DNA of 64,000 nucleotides, taken from contig NC_070563.1 of assembly GCF_026914185.1 (NCBI RefSeq), positions 6,407,001 to 6,471,000 of the forward strand. Direction: 5' to 3'. Below the pieces are notes generated by a model. The model saw only the letters and a list, made by a program, of their open reading frames with translations. It was not told where the DNA came from and made no database searches. The DNA is from Puccinia triticina. Its lineage: Eukaryota; Basidiomycota; Pucciniomycetes; Pucciniales; Pucciniaceae. The position numbers were made by a program, and so were the translations under genes. Within the stretch, counting starts at the first letter, position 1. Each line of letters opens with the position of its first letter. This document shows positions 10,411 through 22,329 of this stretch, in pieces.

Positions 10411-11963
10411 TTAACCAGACTCTTTGGATTGATAAGAACGATTGAAGTTCAACATCATGTTTAAATCATTAATCCAATGGTCGTGAACAAAGGTGTTAGG
10501 GCTTGGGGGCGAAAAGATGTGAATGGGGTGATCTGAGCGACGGATTTCGACGGATTCACCGGGATGGATAGTTTTGATTCCGATCCCGTCGACCATGAGC
10601 TCAGCGGTTGATCGGGACTTGGGATCCAACTGTGACGATAGTAAGTGGAGGGAAAAGAAAAGAAAGGATGAGAGGCTGATGGTTGATAGCAATATAGAAT
10701 TGATACGAAAGACTTACCGCCAGTTGGACATGGAGATCAGCGGGCAATACTAGCGGTCTAAAGCTGAGACTGCGTGGACAGATGGGCGTCAACAGCATGG
10801 CTTCCATACTTGGATACACAATCGGTCCGCCGGCTGAGCACGAGTAGGCGGTGGAACCTGTCGGCGTGGCAATGATCAATCCGTCGGCGACAGCCTGAGT
10901 CAGGAATCGATTCTCGATCGAAATGTTGATGGCCACCATGTGAGGAGACGCGTTACGATGGAGGCTGACTTCGTTCATTGCACTCAAGTCAACCTAGACA
11001 TATTAAGATAGACAGATCAAACTTGGTGTATCAATTTACCAAACCAGGAACCTGTTGATCTCTGTCTACAAATGCACCAAATGCAATTTATGCTCACCAA
11101 AGAGTTTGACGTTGACAGATTCTCCTCAAGTAATTGTATCGTGTCTTTTACGCCTTCGTTTTCTTGTGCATCTCCACCCTTCCCAACGAAACAATCTAAT
11201 CTCATCCTTTCTTCAACACCGACTTTTCCATCTAGCACCTGGTTAATGACGTTAAAACAGTCCGCGGGAGCTACTCGGACAAATCAAAAAGGTAGATACA
11301 GTCAATGAACGCTGTTATTGGGTCTGCAAAGACTTGTAGAGATGGAAAGCTTACCAAAGGGTAATAAAAATCCGATCGTACCCAAGTTAAATCCAAGTAT
11401 GGGCGGACAAGCAGTATTTTTGAAAAGATGGGAGACGTGGAGTATCGTGCCATCGCCACCAAGAGCAATGACCAGGTCTATATCTGTCCGTGTTTCTAAT
11501 TTATCGAGGTCCTCTTCGATTATCGTTTTAATTTGAGGGCGATGTTGGTCAAAGTACCTTTGGAAACGGGTGCACTTGAAATAAGACAAGTCAATTCAGA
11601 TCCTTCATTTAATTGGTTCTTTATGCCCATGGATTTGCGTTATGTTTTGAAACAGGCATAAACTGACGAGATTAATGAATCCAATGCATTCGAAGCTCGA
11701 TCGTCATTGGCTTTCTTGACGAGCAAAATGCGGTGGTTGTTGAAGCTGGGGTACTTGATCTTCTTGTTGATTGGAGAGCTGGAGTTCGGGCTTGATGAGA
11801 ATGATTGATATTTTGGGCAGATATTCTGTCTTGAATTCGGCGGGGGGTGACTTTGAGAAGTAGGTAGTCGGGCCCACTGGATCCAAGCCGGGGCCGCCCG
11901 TCGCGTAACGATGTGGCGAGTCCATCCGGCGAGGTTGTTTGTTGCAGTGATGAGAGGTCTCAT
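10411..11963 (-). CDS. POS5: NAD(H) kinase, probably mitochondrial
   Basis: This enzyme phosphorylates NAD or NADH to NADP(H) using ATP. Five exons, 11963-11664, 11574-11355, 11273-11098, 10993-10718 and 10629-10411, give 396 aa with consistent phases. The diagnostic GGDGT motif sits in [16 protein letters not shown] (exon 2), followed by [13 protein letters not shown]. Exon 4 carries the second signature [20 protein letters not shown]. The first 60 residues are Arg-, Ser- and Pro-rich and almost free of acidic residues, as in yeast Pos5, so a matrix NADH kinase is the likely role. A cytosolic NAD kinase (Utr1 type) is the alternative, because presequence prediction was by eye only. Confidence 0.88.
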
Positions 11964-12847
11964 GAAAAATTTCGTCGTGGTTTGGGACAGGACTGCCTGA
12001 AGTTCAGACCTAACTTAACTATCTCGCATTAGCTCCAGGCTGCCAGGCCGATTGTAAAAATACATGTCAAAAGAACCGATGGCTCAACCGGCTGTGTGGC
12101 CACCTCCAAGTTGCCAACCTCATTCTCGGCACTGAAATCGATCACCCGCCCCCTCTGTTGTCTCCTTCTTCTCGTTCACGAGCGTCCATGCACCTCTCTT
12201 CAAATAACTTTTCACATAAACATCGGGTAAATGGATACACTTGTGACTACGCATCATCATCTATCGTGTTTTTTTTGCCTACATTTAGGTTTTTTTTGGC
12301 AAAAATGAGTATGGGTTTATCTTTCAGGCACTGGACGCGGGCTTCCTTGTTCCGGAATCGGGAAGAAGCTTTGATTTGGTATATAGCGTAGTGACTGGAT
12401 GACAAATAATAAGCCAGCCGATACAATTTTCTTTAGCCCATGAATTGTAGCTGGAAAAGTCTGTGGCTAGATAGTAAGCAGCAGGCTGATTGGAAAATGA
12501 TGTTTCCGTAGCCTTGCGGCATGGGGCACGGAGAAGTAGCTGGGGTAATTTTGGACTTATTTTTTTATGATTGAATCTCTAAACAGCATTGCTAATACAT
12601 CTGCTACAGCAAAATAAGTAAAATAAATATGACAGAAACTCGAGCTTACAACGCGTGAATCAAAACATTCAAGCGCACATTGTGACACTTCTACAAATTA
12701 TACAAAACTATCACTACTATGCCACAAAAGATCATGAAATCCTCCTATTGCAGAAGGTTTGGGAGGAGAGTTTTGCTGAAGGTAAGAAAAGTAGGAAGTA
12801 CATAATGGATAAGTCATTATTTAAAAAGCGCTATAGATTGATGAAGC
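11964..12847. other. Intergenic between NAD kinase and GMC oxidoreductase
   Basis: The 884-bp region contains the NAD kinase promoter (minus) and the 3' end of the first GMC gene. AT-rich; no further structure recognised. Confidence 0.4.
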
Positions 12848-15444
12848 TCACGTGGTGGGGTTTAAGATCAACTCGGCTGCTTTTTCTGCAATTGCGTAAA
12901 TTGTAAGGGCTGGGTGAGCTCCAATTTGAATCGGAATAACACTGTAATTTCGAGATAGAAGAGAAAGTTAGAATGACATGTCGAACGCGGAACGTGAGCA
13001 GTGATTTCGTCTTACCTAGCATCCACAACTCTCAAATTTTCGGTACCATAAACTTTTAGTTGGGGGTCAACAACACCTGCACGGTCTTGAGGCATCAAGG
13101 CGCAAGTACCCAGAGGGTGATCTGTAGGATTGTGAGAAAACGAGAACTTAGTACCATTAACAGGTTGGGCATGTTATGGGCCCGTAAAAACTCACATTCA
13201 GTTCTAACGCGGTTTTTAACGCTCACGAGCCATTCGGCGTCAGATTGTACGGACGGGCCAGGAAATTGCTCGTTCAGAATAATGTTTTTGTACTGCGGCT
13301 GCTCCATAATCTTCCTGGCGTGTTTGGCTGCTTGCACCATTAACCATGCATCAAATGGGTGGGACAGGAAAGCTTACGGTAGCAAATTGGAATCAGTTTG
13401 ATGGCCAACCATGCGCCACAATCTGAAGAGCTGAGATTTACTCACCCGGATCAATCAGGGGTGTTAGCAAAGGATCCTGGCCATTGATATGCGATGACCC
13501 GCGTGATAGAGGGTGTTGGAGAGTGGTAGCAATTGTTAAGCTAACCGAGCAAAAGACGAATGATCAGTTGCGAACGACATATGATGGTAGGGAGGGAAAT
13601 GAGGCTTACTAAGAGGTGTCTGGATCGGGGGCGTTGTCCGACTCCTGAAGTTGATAATTAGGTCGTTCAAGTTAGTGGATGGAGGCTTCGAATTGTCAAA
13701 GCAGTGACAAATGGATGTACTCACAAAGAAAGCGTTGATCAACAAGAATTCAACAGCAACTCCATTTAAAATTCGCTCTGATATCGCATCAAATTGTTCT
13801 TGTGACATAACGCTTGGATCGCGTTCCAGGAGCTTCAGTCCTTCAAGTAGTTCCTCGGGGGTGACGATTGATTTCAGAGATTGATAATCCAAAACTGAAA
13901 TACCATGGCTGAGAAGGCCGCCACCAGTGGACATGTAAAGAGATGTTTGCTCTGCGGCAAAAGTTGCGTTTCTCATAAGATCATCAGATGAAACAATTCC
14001 CGACTTGAGGCGGTAGGTTCCTAGAAGAGCGGGATGGTCGGCAAGGTTGGCTCCCACTGCTGGCAAATCGAGGGCCACAGGGATGTTTAAAGCTTGAAGA
14101 ATGCTTGACTTTCCAATACCACTTCTTTCGAGGATGGCGGGAGTTCCAATGGACCCGGCACTCATGATGACCTCTTTGTTAACCATTGCGCGGGAAACGG
14201 TTCCAAAGCTGGAGTATTCAACTCCAAGGATTTGCAATGACTGTCCATCTGTCTTCTTGCTAATAAGTTTGTTCACCTCGGCATGAGTGCGTACCACCAA
14301 GTTGGGGCGGGACTGGTGGGGGAAATCTATGATACAGAATGGAAGAATGGTCAACCTAGGCGAAGTTGGATGGGAAGCAAACAAGAAAGTAACAAACAGT
14401 AGGCAGTCGCACTGGTGACCCGCGCGCTTTTAGCATCGATGGCTGAAGGAAATATGTAGGCACCCTCCAAATCCCCGCCGAAAGGGTCGGTCGTTTCAAT
14501 GGCCCGGGCAGGAATGGATGCCATGACCGCCGCGGGGAAATAAGGTTTGAATTGAGGAGGGACGTATTTTGGGAATGAACTCGCCACTGGACCTGAGAGG
14601 CCATGGTAGAGCGGGTTGTAGAGAAAAGGCGAGTCCGGCGGTGGAATCACGAGTTTCTCGCTCTTTTTTGATGCGCGATCAACCTCGGACCAGCCCCTGC
14701 AGAAATGACTTTGAGTGTCAGCTGCCGAAGGGAAGGAAAATTTTAGCATAAAAGTATTAACTCACCATCCCGGGTTCCCAAGTCTTTCAATCGCGTCGTA
14801 GTCTTTCTTCTCAGCTTTGGTACTTATAAGAAAGTTGATAGCCGACGATCCACCGAGAACCTGAAAAAATCCGTGTTAGTACACGAAAAAGGCCAGCGTA
14901 AAAGAATGTGTGGCACGTACTTTTCCTCGTGGATAATACACCTGGCGCTTATTGGCGCCTGCTTGAGGAACTGTGGAATATTTCCAATCAACGTCGGTAC
15001 CAAGGGTTGTTCCTAAGAAAGCTTGAGCGTTAGGAACTATTAAGTGAGCAACAAGCTTGGCGAAAAGTGACTGACCAACTAATCCCGGTATGCTGATCCC
15101 GGTATTGTTAATACCGGTGCCACCAGCCTAATGTAACGTGTGCATTGAGTTAGTACGAGGAGATTAGATCAGAAAAAATGTTTGAAAATCATCATGTACC
15201 TCGAGCACGAGGACCGACAACGACGGGTCTTCGGACAGGCGAGAGGCTACAGCCATGCCTGTGGTGCGACAGAGTTAGTTAGCTGGAGTACTCAAAAATG
15301 AATTTGTAAGAGAGGTTGCTTACCAGCCTGACCTCCACCAACGACAATGTAGTCAAACATTTCCGGCATAGTTGCTGTATTGGATCCGCGGGGCAATAGG
15401 GCCAGGAAGAGGAGGCCGAAGATTTTGGAGCCATGATCGAGCAT
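12848..15444 (-). CDS. GMC-family FAD oxidoreductase, probably secreted (paralogue 1)
   Basis: Glucose-methanol-choline oxidoreductases oxidise alcohols or sugars with FAD. Twelve exons (15444-15324, 15258-15200, 15127-15076, 15012-14921, 14860-14766, 14696-14398, 14326-13725, 13644-13610, 13540-13446, 13372-13196, 13121-13016, 12941-12848) sum to 608 aa. The FAD-binding Rossmann motif [12 protein letters not shown] follows a hydrophobic N-terminal segment ([11 protein letters not shown]) that reads as a signal peptide. Further marks are [27 protein letters not shown], and the C-terminal [10 protein letters not shown], with a second active-site region around [10 protein letters not shown]. 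Substrate cannot be told from sequence; aryl-alcohol oxidase or glucose-oxidase-like roles are typical of secreted fungal members. The paralogue at 19162-21846 has the same exon pattern. Confidence 0.92.
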
Positions 15445-15620
15445 GTTGGAAGGAGAAAAGTAGCCGATAATGGTTCCCCGCAAGTAAGAGAGCTAGATAT
15501 CAATTGAACAAAGTAAGATAAGGATTGAGCACAGTGCCAAAAACAGAAGACGATTGTAAACGGAAAGGGATGGATGAAGTGCCAGATGCTGATGATGATT
15601 AGATACTTCGGGAGAAAGTG

Positions 15621-15634
15621 ACCCTTTTTATAGT
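15621..15634 (-). promoter_or_regulatory. TATA box of GMC paralogue 1
   Basis: On the minus strand CTATAAAAAGGGT lies about 180 bp upstream of the ATG at 15444, a plausible core promoter for a strongly regulated gene. Confidence 0.5.
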
Positions 15635-15780
15635 CTAGCGCTGGGAATAGCGTGGGGTGGCAAGGGCGCCTGGCGTAAGTGAGATCTTCGACAAATTCAG
15701 AGTGTCCACAAGCTTAAACCTACAGCGAGTGCCTGTATACTCATATGAGCTGGTCAGATAGGTTAGCACAAGGACCAGGG

Positions 15781-15822
15781 TGCTACTCTGCCCGGGGCAC
15801 GGGCCGTCCTGGCAGAATAGCA
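15781..15822. repeat. Short hairpin
   Basis: TGCTACTCTGCC (15781-15792) pairs with GGCAGAATAGCA (15811-15822), 11 of 12 bases, around an 18-nt GC-rich loop. Confidence 0.5.
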
Positions 15823-17220
15823 GCCGCCGGGATGAACGGGCAGGACAGTACCAATTCAGAACGAACTTAACACAGTCCCACCTTCTGCGGGTGAGTGCGC
15901 AGCCTGGTCGTTTCGGAGGACTACAGGGCTATCATGCCATTATAAGCTTATTGGTATGAACCCATCGCACTTCACCAAAGACAAGTAGAAATGGATTAAT
16001 CGCACAGAAGTCAGGGAATTCCTAGTCAAACTCGATTCTTTCATGCCACAAATCGCAAATATTATACGTGGGGGATGCAGAAAACTTGTCCTCACAGCTG
16101 CGTAGCTATGCTCTGATTTTGATGAAATGAATAGGCAAAACAGTGTACTTGTGCGGGGTTTTTCGCCCGAGTGATAACTATCGGGTAGCGGCAAATCAAT
16201 CCGACATTAAATCATTACCAAGGTCTGTTTCTCCAGTAGGATGCAAACCTCTCAAATCTAAGGGTTTTAGCTTGAATAGCCTTGACTGGAATTCCTGCAC
16301 CTCACCTCCAAACACACATCTGGCTTGCTTTTGATTCTCCGGCAAAACTCTGCTCTCTAAATCACAGATTGGCATGTTGCACCTAGAAATTTCCGCGTAT
16401 TTCTCAAGGGGCTCTGTCTGGCTTTGCATTGAATATTGCGGGCCATGTGAGCTCGTCTGGCAAACCGTTCAACCCCCTATTCTATGTACGGTTGTAACTT
16501 GTACCATGAGGTCGCAAGTTGACCCTCGGATGAGCAACTGCCCGCGTGTTTAATGAGCCAAATGTTCATGAGCGTCTCTGACTGAAGACCGGCAAAATCT
16601 AACACGTGAACCGCACAACTGCTCTCCACAAATGATAAGAATTAAATAAATTTGTCGTCTTAGAACACGATGAGGCCATGCGATGTAACTTGATGTTGTT
16701 TGCACGAAACTTGTCGAAAATCATCTGTGGTATCTGTTTATACATAAACAAATACAAATCATGAGGAATATTTGATTTACACAGCTCGAGATCCTGCCCG
16801 CAAGTCGTCACACGCCTGGAGCTCTACAAATTTACCGTTTACGAAACCCACACCGTAGCAACTATGCTAATTAACAAATCCTGGAGGATAGAAAGTGGGT
16901 GACTGAGCTCTAGATGCCCCTCTAACTCCTAAATAAGACATCTACCAAAACAACAAACAGCACACATGAAAGTGATGAACTACAGGCTTAGGAAAACATT
17001 TTCCTTTTTCTTAAAAGTTAAGAGTTTGGTGGTGTAAATTGAGATCTGGGAGGCTCCCAGGCTCGACAGGAAGTTGTATAGCCTTTTTTTACCTACCAAA
17101 TTGAAGAAAATTGGACATAAGCTACTTGACAGTTGTGTGTTGACCACAGGTTGGTGTGGATGTTAATTGGGGTTTGGACACAAGTCTGGATATGCTTTTG
17201 GCCGCCCAGCTCTCAAGCTA

Positions 17221-17453
17221 CCATCCTTACAATGCTGAAACAAACACACTAGATGGAGTGTATATGTTAAATGTTTTTCATTGAAGATGCATACCTATAT
17301 TTTAATTTATATCTATTTTTTAGCCATTATATTTATCACATAGATAATGGCTGAAAACAAAAAATTGGACATGTAGGTAGGCATCTTCAATAAAAGACGT
17401 TTACCATATATGCTTCATGTATTCTATTTGTTTCAGCTTTGATCCTTACCATT
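17221..17453. mobile_element. Inverted-repeat (fold-back) element
   Basis: Left arm 17221-17296 and right arm 17374-17453 are inverted copies. Both contain GCTGAAACAAA, a TATATG block and ATTGAAGATGC.TACCT, with scattered mismatches. The 77-bp centre is AT-only sequence. No coding capacity; probably a small MITE. Confidence 0.7.
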
Positions 17454-19161
17454 TTCTCTGTTCTCATCCCCTTCCATGAATAATCAGCACCACTCCAGCC
17501 AGTAAATTGCGTGCACACAAGCACTGCATAACACCCTAATCTCTGTATCAAATAAGTTGCAGCAACCCGCAATGTTTGATATCCACCAAGGAATGGAAGC
17601 CTTGGCATTTTGACCCATAAGAGTCTGCAGTTGTATTTACAAGATCAAAGATTCTGTGATTGCAGGATGTTTTATTTGGCGCCTTGTACACTGCTAAGGT
17701 GATACTCAAAGGAGCAGCCTTGGCACCATGATCTTCAAGGATCCAGTGTGGAACTTCTCACAATTGGGGGAGAATGAGCTTGGAGAGGATAGAGTGCTTG
17801 AAGGGCTGCTCTCTGGTAACTCTGGGAGAAATAGCACGAAGAAAACAAAGATTTGTGGCTTCTTTAATCTTTCTAGGTGCTGCTACTACGAAATACTTGT
17901 GTCAATCACTTGTAAGGCGCATAAAAGAGGGTTGATGGCAAAGATGGGGTCGAATTCAAGGGTTTTAAATCTCAAGGGCACAATTTTATAATGTTCAATT
18001 TCAAATTACAAGATGTGATGAAAGCTAAATAGTAACGTGGTACTATTTCTTCAATGCTGACATGGGGAAGAAAAGGCCACAAAATGGGCTTCTTTTATAG
18101 ACAACAAGCTAGTATGAGAGTATTTCTTTGTCTGAAGAGATTTACAACTATGTAATGAAATTGTAGTTACACATGAGCCTTGGCTTTTCTATATGTAAAT
18201 GATTTTTTAGTCTGGAATACTTCTCAAAGATGTTAAACAATTCTTAGAAGTGAATACTTGATTGAAGTGTAAAGAAAATTACTGTAAATCTCTTTTATAC
18301 TACTTTTATATATATAAGTGGCTATTTTTGAAGCATTACATATATTGAGTGTTTCTTATATTTATAGCCAGAAAATGCCTTTTTAAAGCGCTTAATTTAA
18401 TGAGAAATCTGTGTAACATCTTTGTGATAGTGATATAAAGTATATTTACACCTGTTTATGCTAAAAATGTTAAGTTTTTTTGGCTATTTTGCACGCTGCA
18501 CGCGTTGATTGCACTCACCACACCGGTCCTGTGGACTGAGCTCCTTTCTTGCTAACCGCTGTTATTAAGGAAGTTCATGTATGCCTGATTTCAAGGAATC
18601 TTCATGAATGGTTTGACTGCTCATGCACCTTACAATAAGGTTCATGCATCCAAAGTTGCTTCCAAAGGGGAGATGCCCACCAAACCTAAACACTCTCACA
18701 ATGAGGGAAATATATTTTTAACAAGGTTTCACAACTGATATCAAAATCCACCCAACATGAAGTAATTTAACTTTTCATGTTGTATGGTACAGGGCCTTAT
18801 GAGTGCATGTTCACTGTTGAAAAACTGATTCAGACCAATTTGCAGGGGGTAGAAAGATGATAGTAGATCACATTGCACAAAATTCCATGCCAACTTTTTG
18901 ACATTTAGTCAAGGAGTATATGATGCCAGGACTTCATGTCACCAAACTTTGAGAGCCCTAAATGATATGCATTAAGGGGGTTCCCAAATTACATCCTCAA
19001 CTGGAAAATGAAGAATTAGCAAAAAAAATCATCTGTGGATTGTAGTATACAGTATTGGCTCTTTCCCCATCCCAAACTTTGTATTTTATGTGACAGTGGA
19101 GTTGAGGAAGCATAGATCTGAACAACCAGATAAAATCTGATCCGGTGATCATGCTTCATGA

Positions 19162-21846
19162 TCAGTCTTTCAAGATCATTTCAGCTGCTTTTTCTGCAAT
19201 TGCATAAACTGTCATTGCTGGATGAGCACTAAGTTGGACTGGCAAAATACTACAAAAAGGAAAACAATTATTACCCATTTGAGCGGTTGAACAGCATCAA
19301 TTGAAGAAGTTTTCTTGTTCTACAAAATATGCTCATACTGCTTACCTAGCATCAACCACTCTCAAGTTTTGGGTGCCATAGACCTTCAGTTGGGGGTCAA
19401 CAACACCCGATTCACTTTGAGGAAGCATTGAGCAAGTACCAAATGGATGATCTAAGGATTGTACCACAATGTCAGCTTTTTCATTGGTTTGGTTTGAGAG
19501 CTGTTCATTTACTAACGGGCAGTCGAGAGCCTACTTCTGATACTCTCCTCCCACTCCTCGTCGGTGCGGACTGATGACCCAGGATATTGTTCGTTGACAA
19601 TAGTATCCTTGAAAGCTTCTTGTCCCATTATCTTTCTGTTATGCTTGGCGCCCTGGACCATCAACCAACTATCAAACGGGTGGACCAGAAATTCTGGGAA
19701 GAGGTTCGTGTTTTAACTACCAAAGCATTTTGGAAAAATAAAAACAGTCTCTAGAGGAGAGAAATGAAAAAAATACCTACGTGGATCAATTGCCGGCGCT
19801 GCACTGGGATCTTGGCTGGTGATGTGGGATGAACCACGTGACAAGGGATGTTGAAGTATGATGCCAACAGTCAGACTAGAAAAGGCCCCCCACAAGTCGA
19901 AGAATGAGACAAGCATTAGCAATAATAGCTAAAACTAGCCCCCATGTTGTCACGAGTTGTACGCGAAGAGGACTGTGAATTCAGCTTACTAAGGCGTGTC
20001 CTTATCGGCAGGAAGATTAAACTCCTATAGACATATACCCAAGAGCAAGAACAAAAGTGAGCACCCAAATCACATCATACAATTGGAAGTACCGGCAGAT
20101 TACAACCAATCACTCACCAAGAAACCGTCGATTAAGAAGAATTCGATGACTACTCCATTTTTGATTCGATTGACAACGGCTTCAAATTGCTTGGGATGCA
20201 TGTAGCTTGGGCAGTCTTCGAGGAGCTTCAGTCCTTGCTGCATCTCATCTTCACTAACAATCGATTTCAAGGATTGAAAGTCAAGGACGGAAATGGCATG
20301 GCTGTATACGCCGCCGCCTGACTTTTCATAGATCAGTTTCTGTTCAGCAGCATATTGGGGGTCTCTTGACAGGTCATCTACAGTTCTGTGACCCGGCTTG
20401 AGTCTGTAAGTTGCTATGACAGTCAAATGATCTGAAAGATTCGACCCGACACCCTCCAGGTTTAGTGCTATTGGTATTTTTAGGGGTTCCAGAATTTCCT
20501 CCTTGCCTATTCCACTTCTCTCAAGGATCGCAGGACTTCCGATAGAGCCACCGCTAATGATCACTTCCTTCTTGGCCGTAACACGGGAAGGGCTTCCATC
20601 TTTATTGTACTCTACTCCAAGTACCTTTATACCTGAGATGCCGTCATTCCTCTCCAGAATAAGTTTGTTTACTTCGCAATCAGTCCGCACTACTAAGTTG
20701 GGGCGTGATTGATGCGGGAAATCTGAATCGCAGGAAGATAGGTCAGATAGTTTGATGTGTCCTCTCCAGTATTGCATATTAAGAGAATGGTATACACTCA
20801 CAATATGCAGTGGCACTAGTGACACGGGCTCCCTTTGTATCAACGGCCGAAGGGTAAACGTAAGCTCCCCGGATTTTTCCGCCAAAAGAGTCTTCATTTT
20901 GCGATGCGTGACCAGCTGAAGCTGAAGCAGAAAAGTAAGGTCTAAAGTGTGCTGGGATGTATTTAGGGAAGGAGTTGGTCACCGGCCCATCCTCCCCGTG
21001 CTTTGTCGAATTGAAGATATATCCGGAGTCGGCTGGAGGGGTGATCAACCGTTCGCTCTTCTTTGATGCCCTATCAATCTCTGGCCATCCCCTTTGGCGA
21101 CAAAGCAAACAAAACACTCATAATACACATCAGACTCGAAATGATATGGAGTACTAAAGATCAATAATTTCTGCACCATCCTGGATTTCCCAGTGATTCG
21201 ATTGCGTTGTAGTCCTCTGCTTCGGCCTTAGCACTGACGAGAAAGTTCAAAGCTGATGTGCCACCCAGAACCTAATAAGAAAATAGAAAGATGTGGGTTA
21301 TAAAGAAATCAAGATCGTTGGAAAAAGGCCTGAGAACCGTGAAATAAGATGTCGAAGGAAGGGCACCTTTCCGCGGGTATATGCGATTTGTCGGTGGTTA
21401 GCACCCTCTTGTGGAACGGTGAAATACTTCCAGTCGATTTCCGAACCCAGATTTGTTCCTGGAATTTGCAAGATGAATCATTGAGTCGTTCATAACGAGG
21501 GTGTCTCCCCGAGAGATGCGGCACAAATATGACCACTTACTTATTAATCCCGGCGTACTGATGCATTGATTGCCGATGCCAGTGCCCCCGGCCTATCGAG
21601 AAGAGCAGAAATTAGTTGGCCGTCAGGTCCAAGAAAAATCTATTTATCCAAGAGCAGAATAATCACCTCAAGCACAAGGACCGACAACTTCGGGTTTTCG
21701 GATAAACGGGAAGCGACTGTCAAGCCTGGATTGGGAGGTTTTTTGGTATGGATCAGGATAAACTAATGATCGTGGGTTGGATGAATGCAAAGTCGCTCAC
21801 CCGCCAGGCCACCTCCCACAACAATGTAATCGAAAGAGTCCAGCAT
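19162..21846 (-). CDS. GMC-family FAD oxidoreductase, no signal peptide (paralogue 2)
   Basis: Twelve exons can be traced at positions matching paralogue 1, from the ATG at 21846 to TGA at 19162. The FAD motif begins almost at once ([16 protein letters not shown]), so unlike paralogue 1 there is no N-terminal hydrophobic leader and the product is probably intracellular. Conserved blocks are [38 protein letters not shown] and SAHPAMTVYA with the second active-site His. All exons are open and splice sites are present, so I see no sign of decay. It is head-to-head with the alpha-actinin gene, 483 bp apart. The pair most likely arose by tandem duplication followed by gain or loss of the leader and by insertion of repeats between the copies. 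Confidence 0.9.
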
Positions 21847-22329
21847 TGGTCAATACTGGCGAATTGAGAGTGCTGGTAAAGTTTGATCCGACCTGATCCG
21901 GCCAGTTTCACCGTCGGCCACCAGAAAAGCCCCGACAGTTATCGGCACGGGAGCCTGGCCAAGCCGAGACGTACTCCGATCCCCGCCCCCGAAACGGGCT
22001 GGAAGACGTCGACGCTTCCCTTTGAGGGGGGACCGCGGGACGGCGCCGGGGATTTCTCCGAGGAAGGAGCCGAGCGTCACGCCGGACCTCGGGAGGAGGC
22101 CGGTACATAATACAGCTTCACCGCTCAGCCCGACCTCTCGGACCAATACACTCCCCAAGAGAAACAAACACACATCCTGAAAACTGCCCGCAACACAATC
22201 CCCAACTATCATCACCATCAAAAAAGAAACCGGCGATCGGGTGGACGTATGTGAAAACCTCGGCTGCGAAAAGAACAAGAGTGGTGTAATATACAGTTAT
22301 TCTCGAGCAAGTTACATCAGAAGCTTCAA
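21847..22329. promoter_or_regulatory. Bidirectional promoter region, GMC paralogue 2 / alpha-actinin
   Basis: This 483-bp region separates two divergent start codons and is GC-rich in its first half. It must contain both promoters; no TATA box or defined operator was recognised. Confidence 0.4.

Larger units (their letters stand above)
15635..19161. other. AT-rich gene-free stretch
   Basis: This 3.5-kb gap between the two GMC genes has no recognisable gene. It contains a hairpin at 15781-15822 and an inverted-repeat element at 17221-17453. A fragment near 18650-18700 (CAAAGGGGAGATGCCCACCA) resembles sequence at about 44115-44140, suggesting dispersed transposon remnants. Confidence 0.45.
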
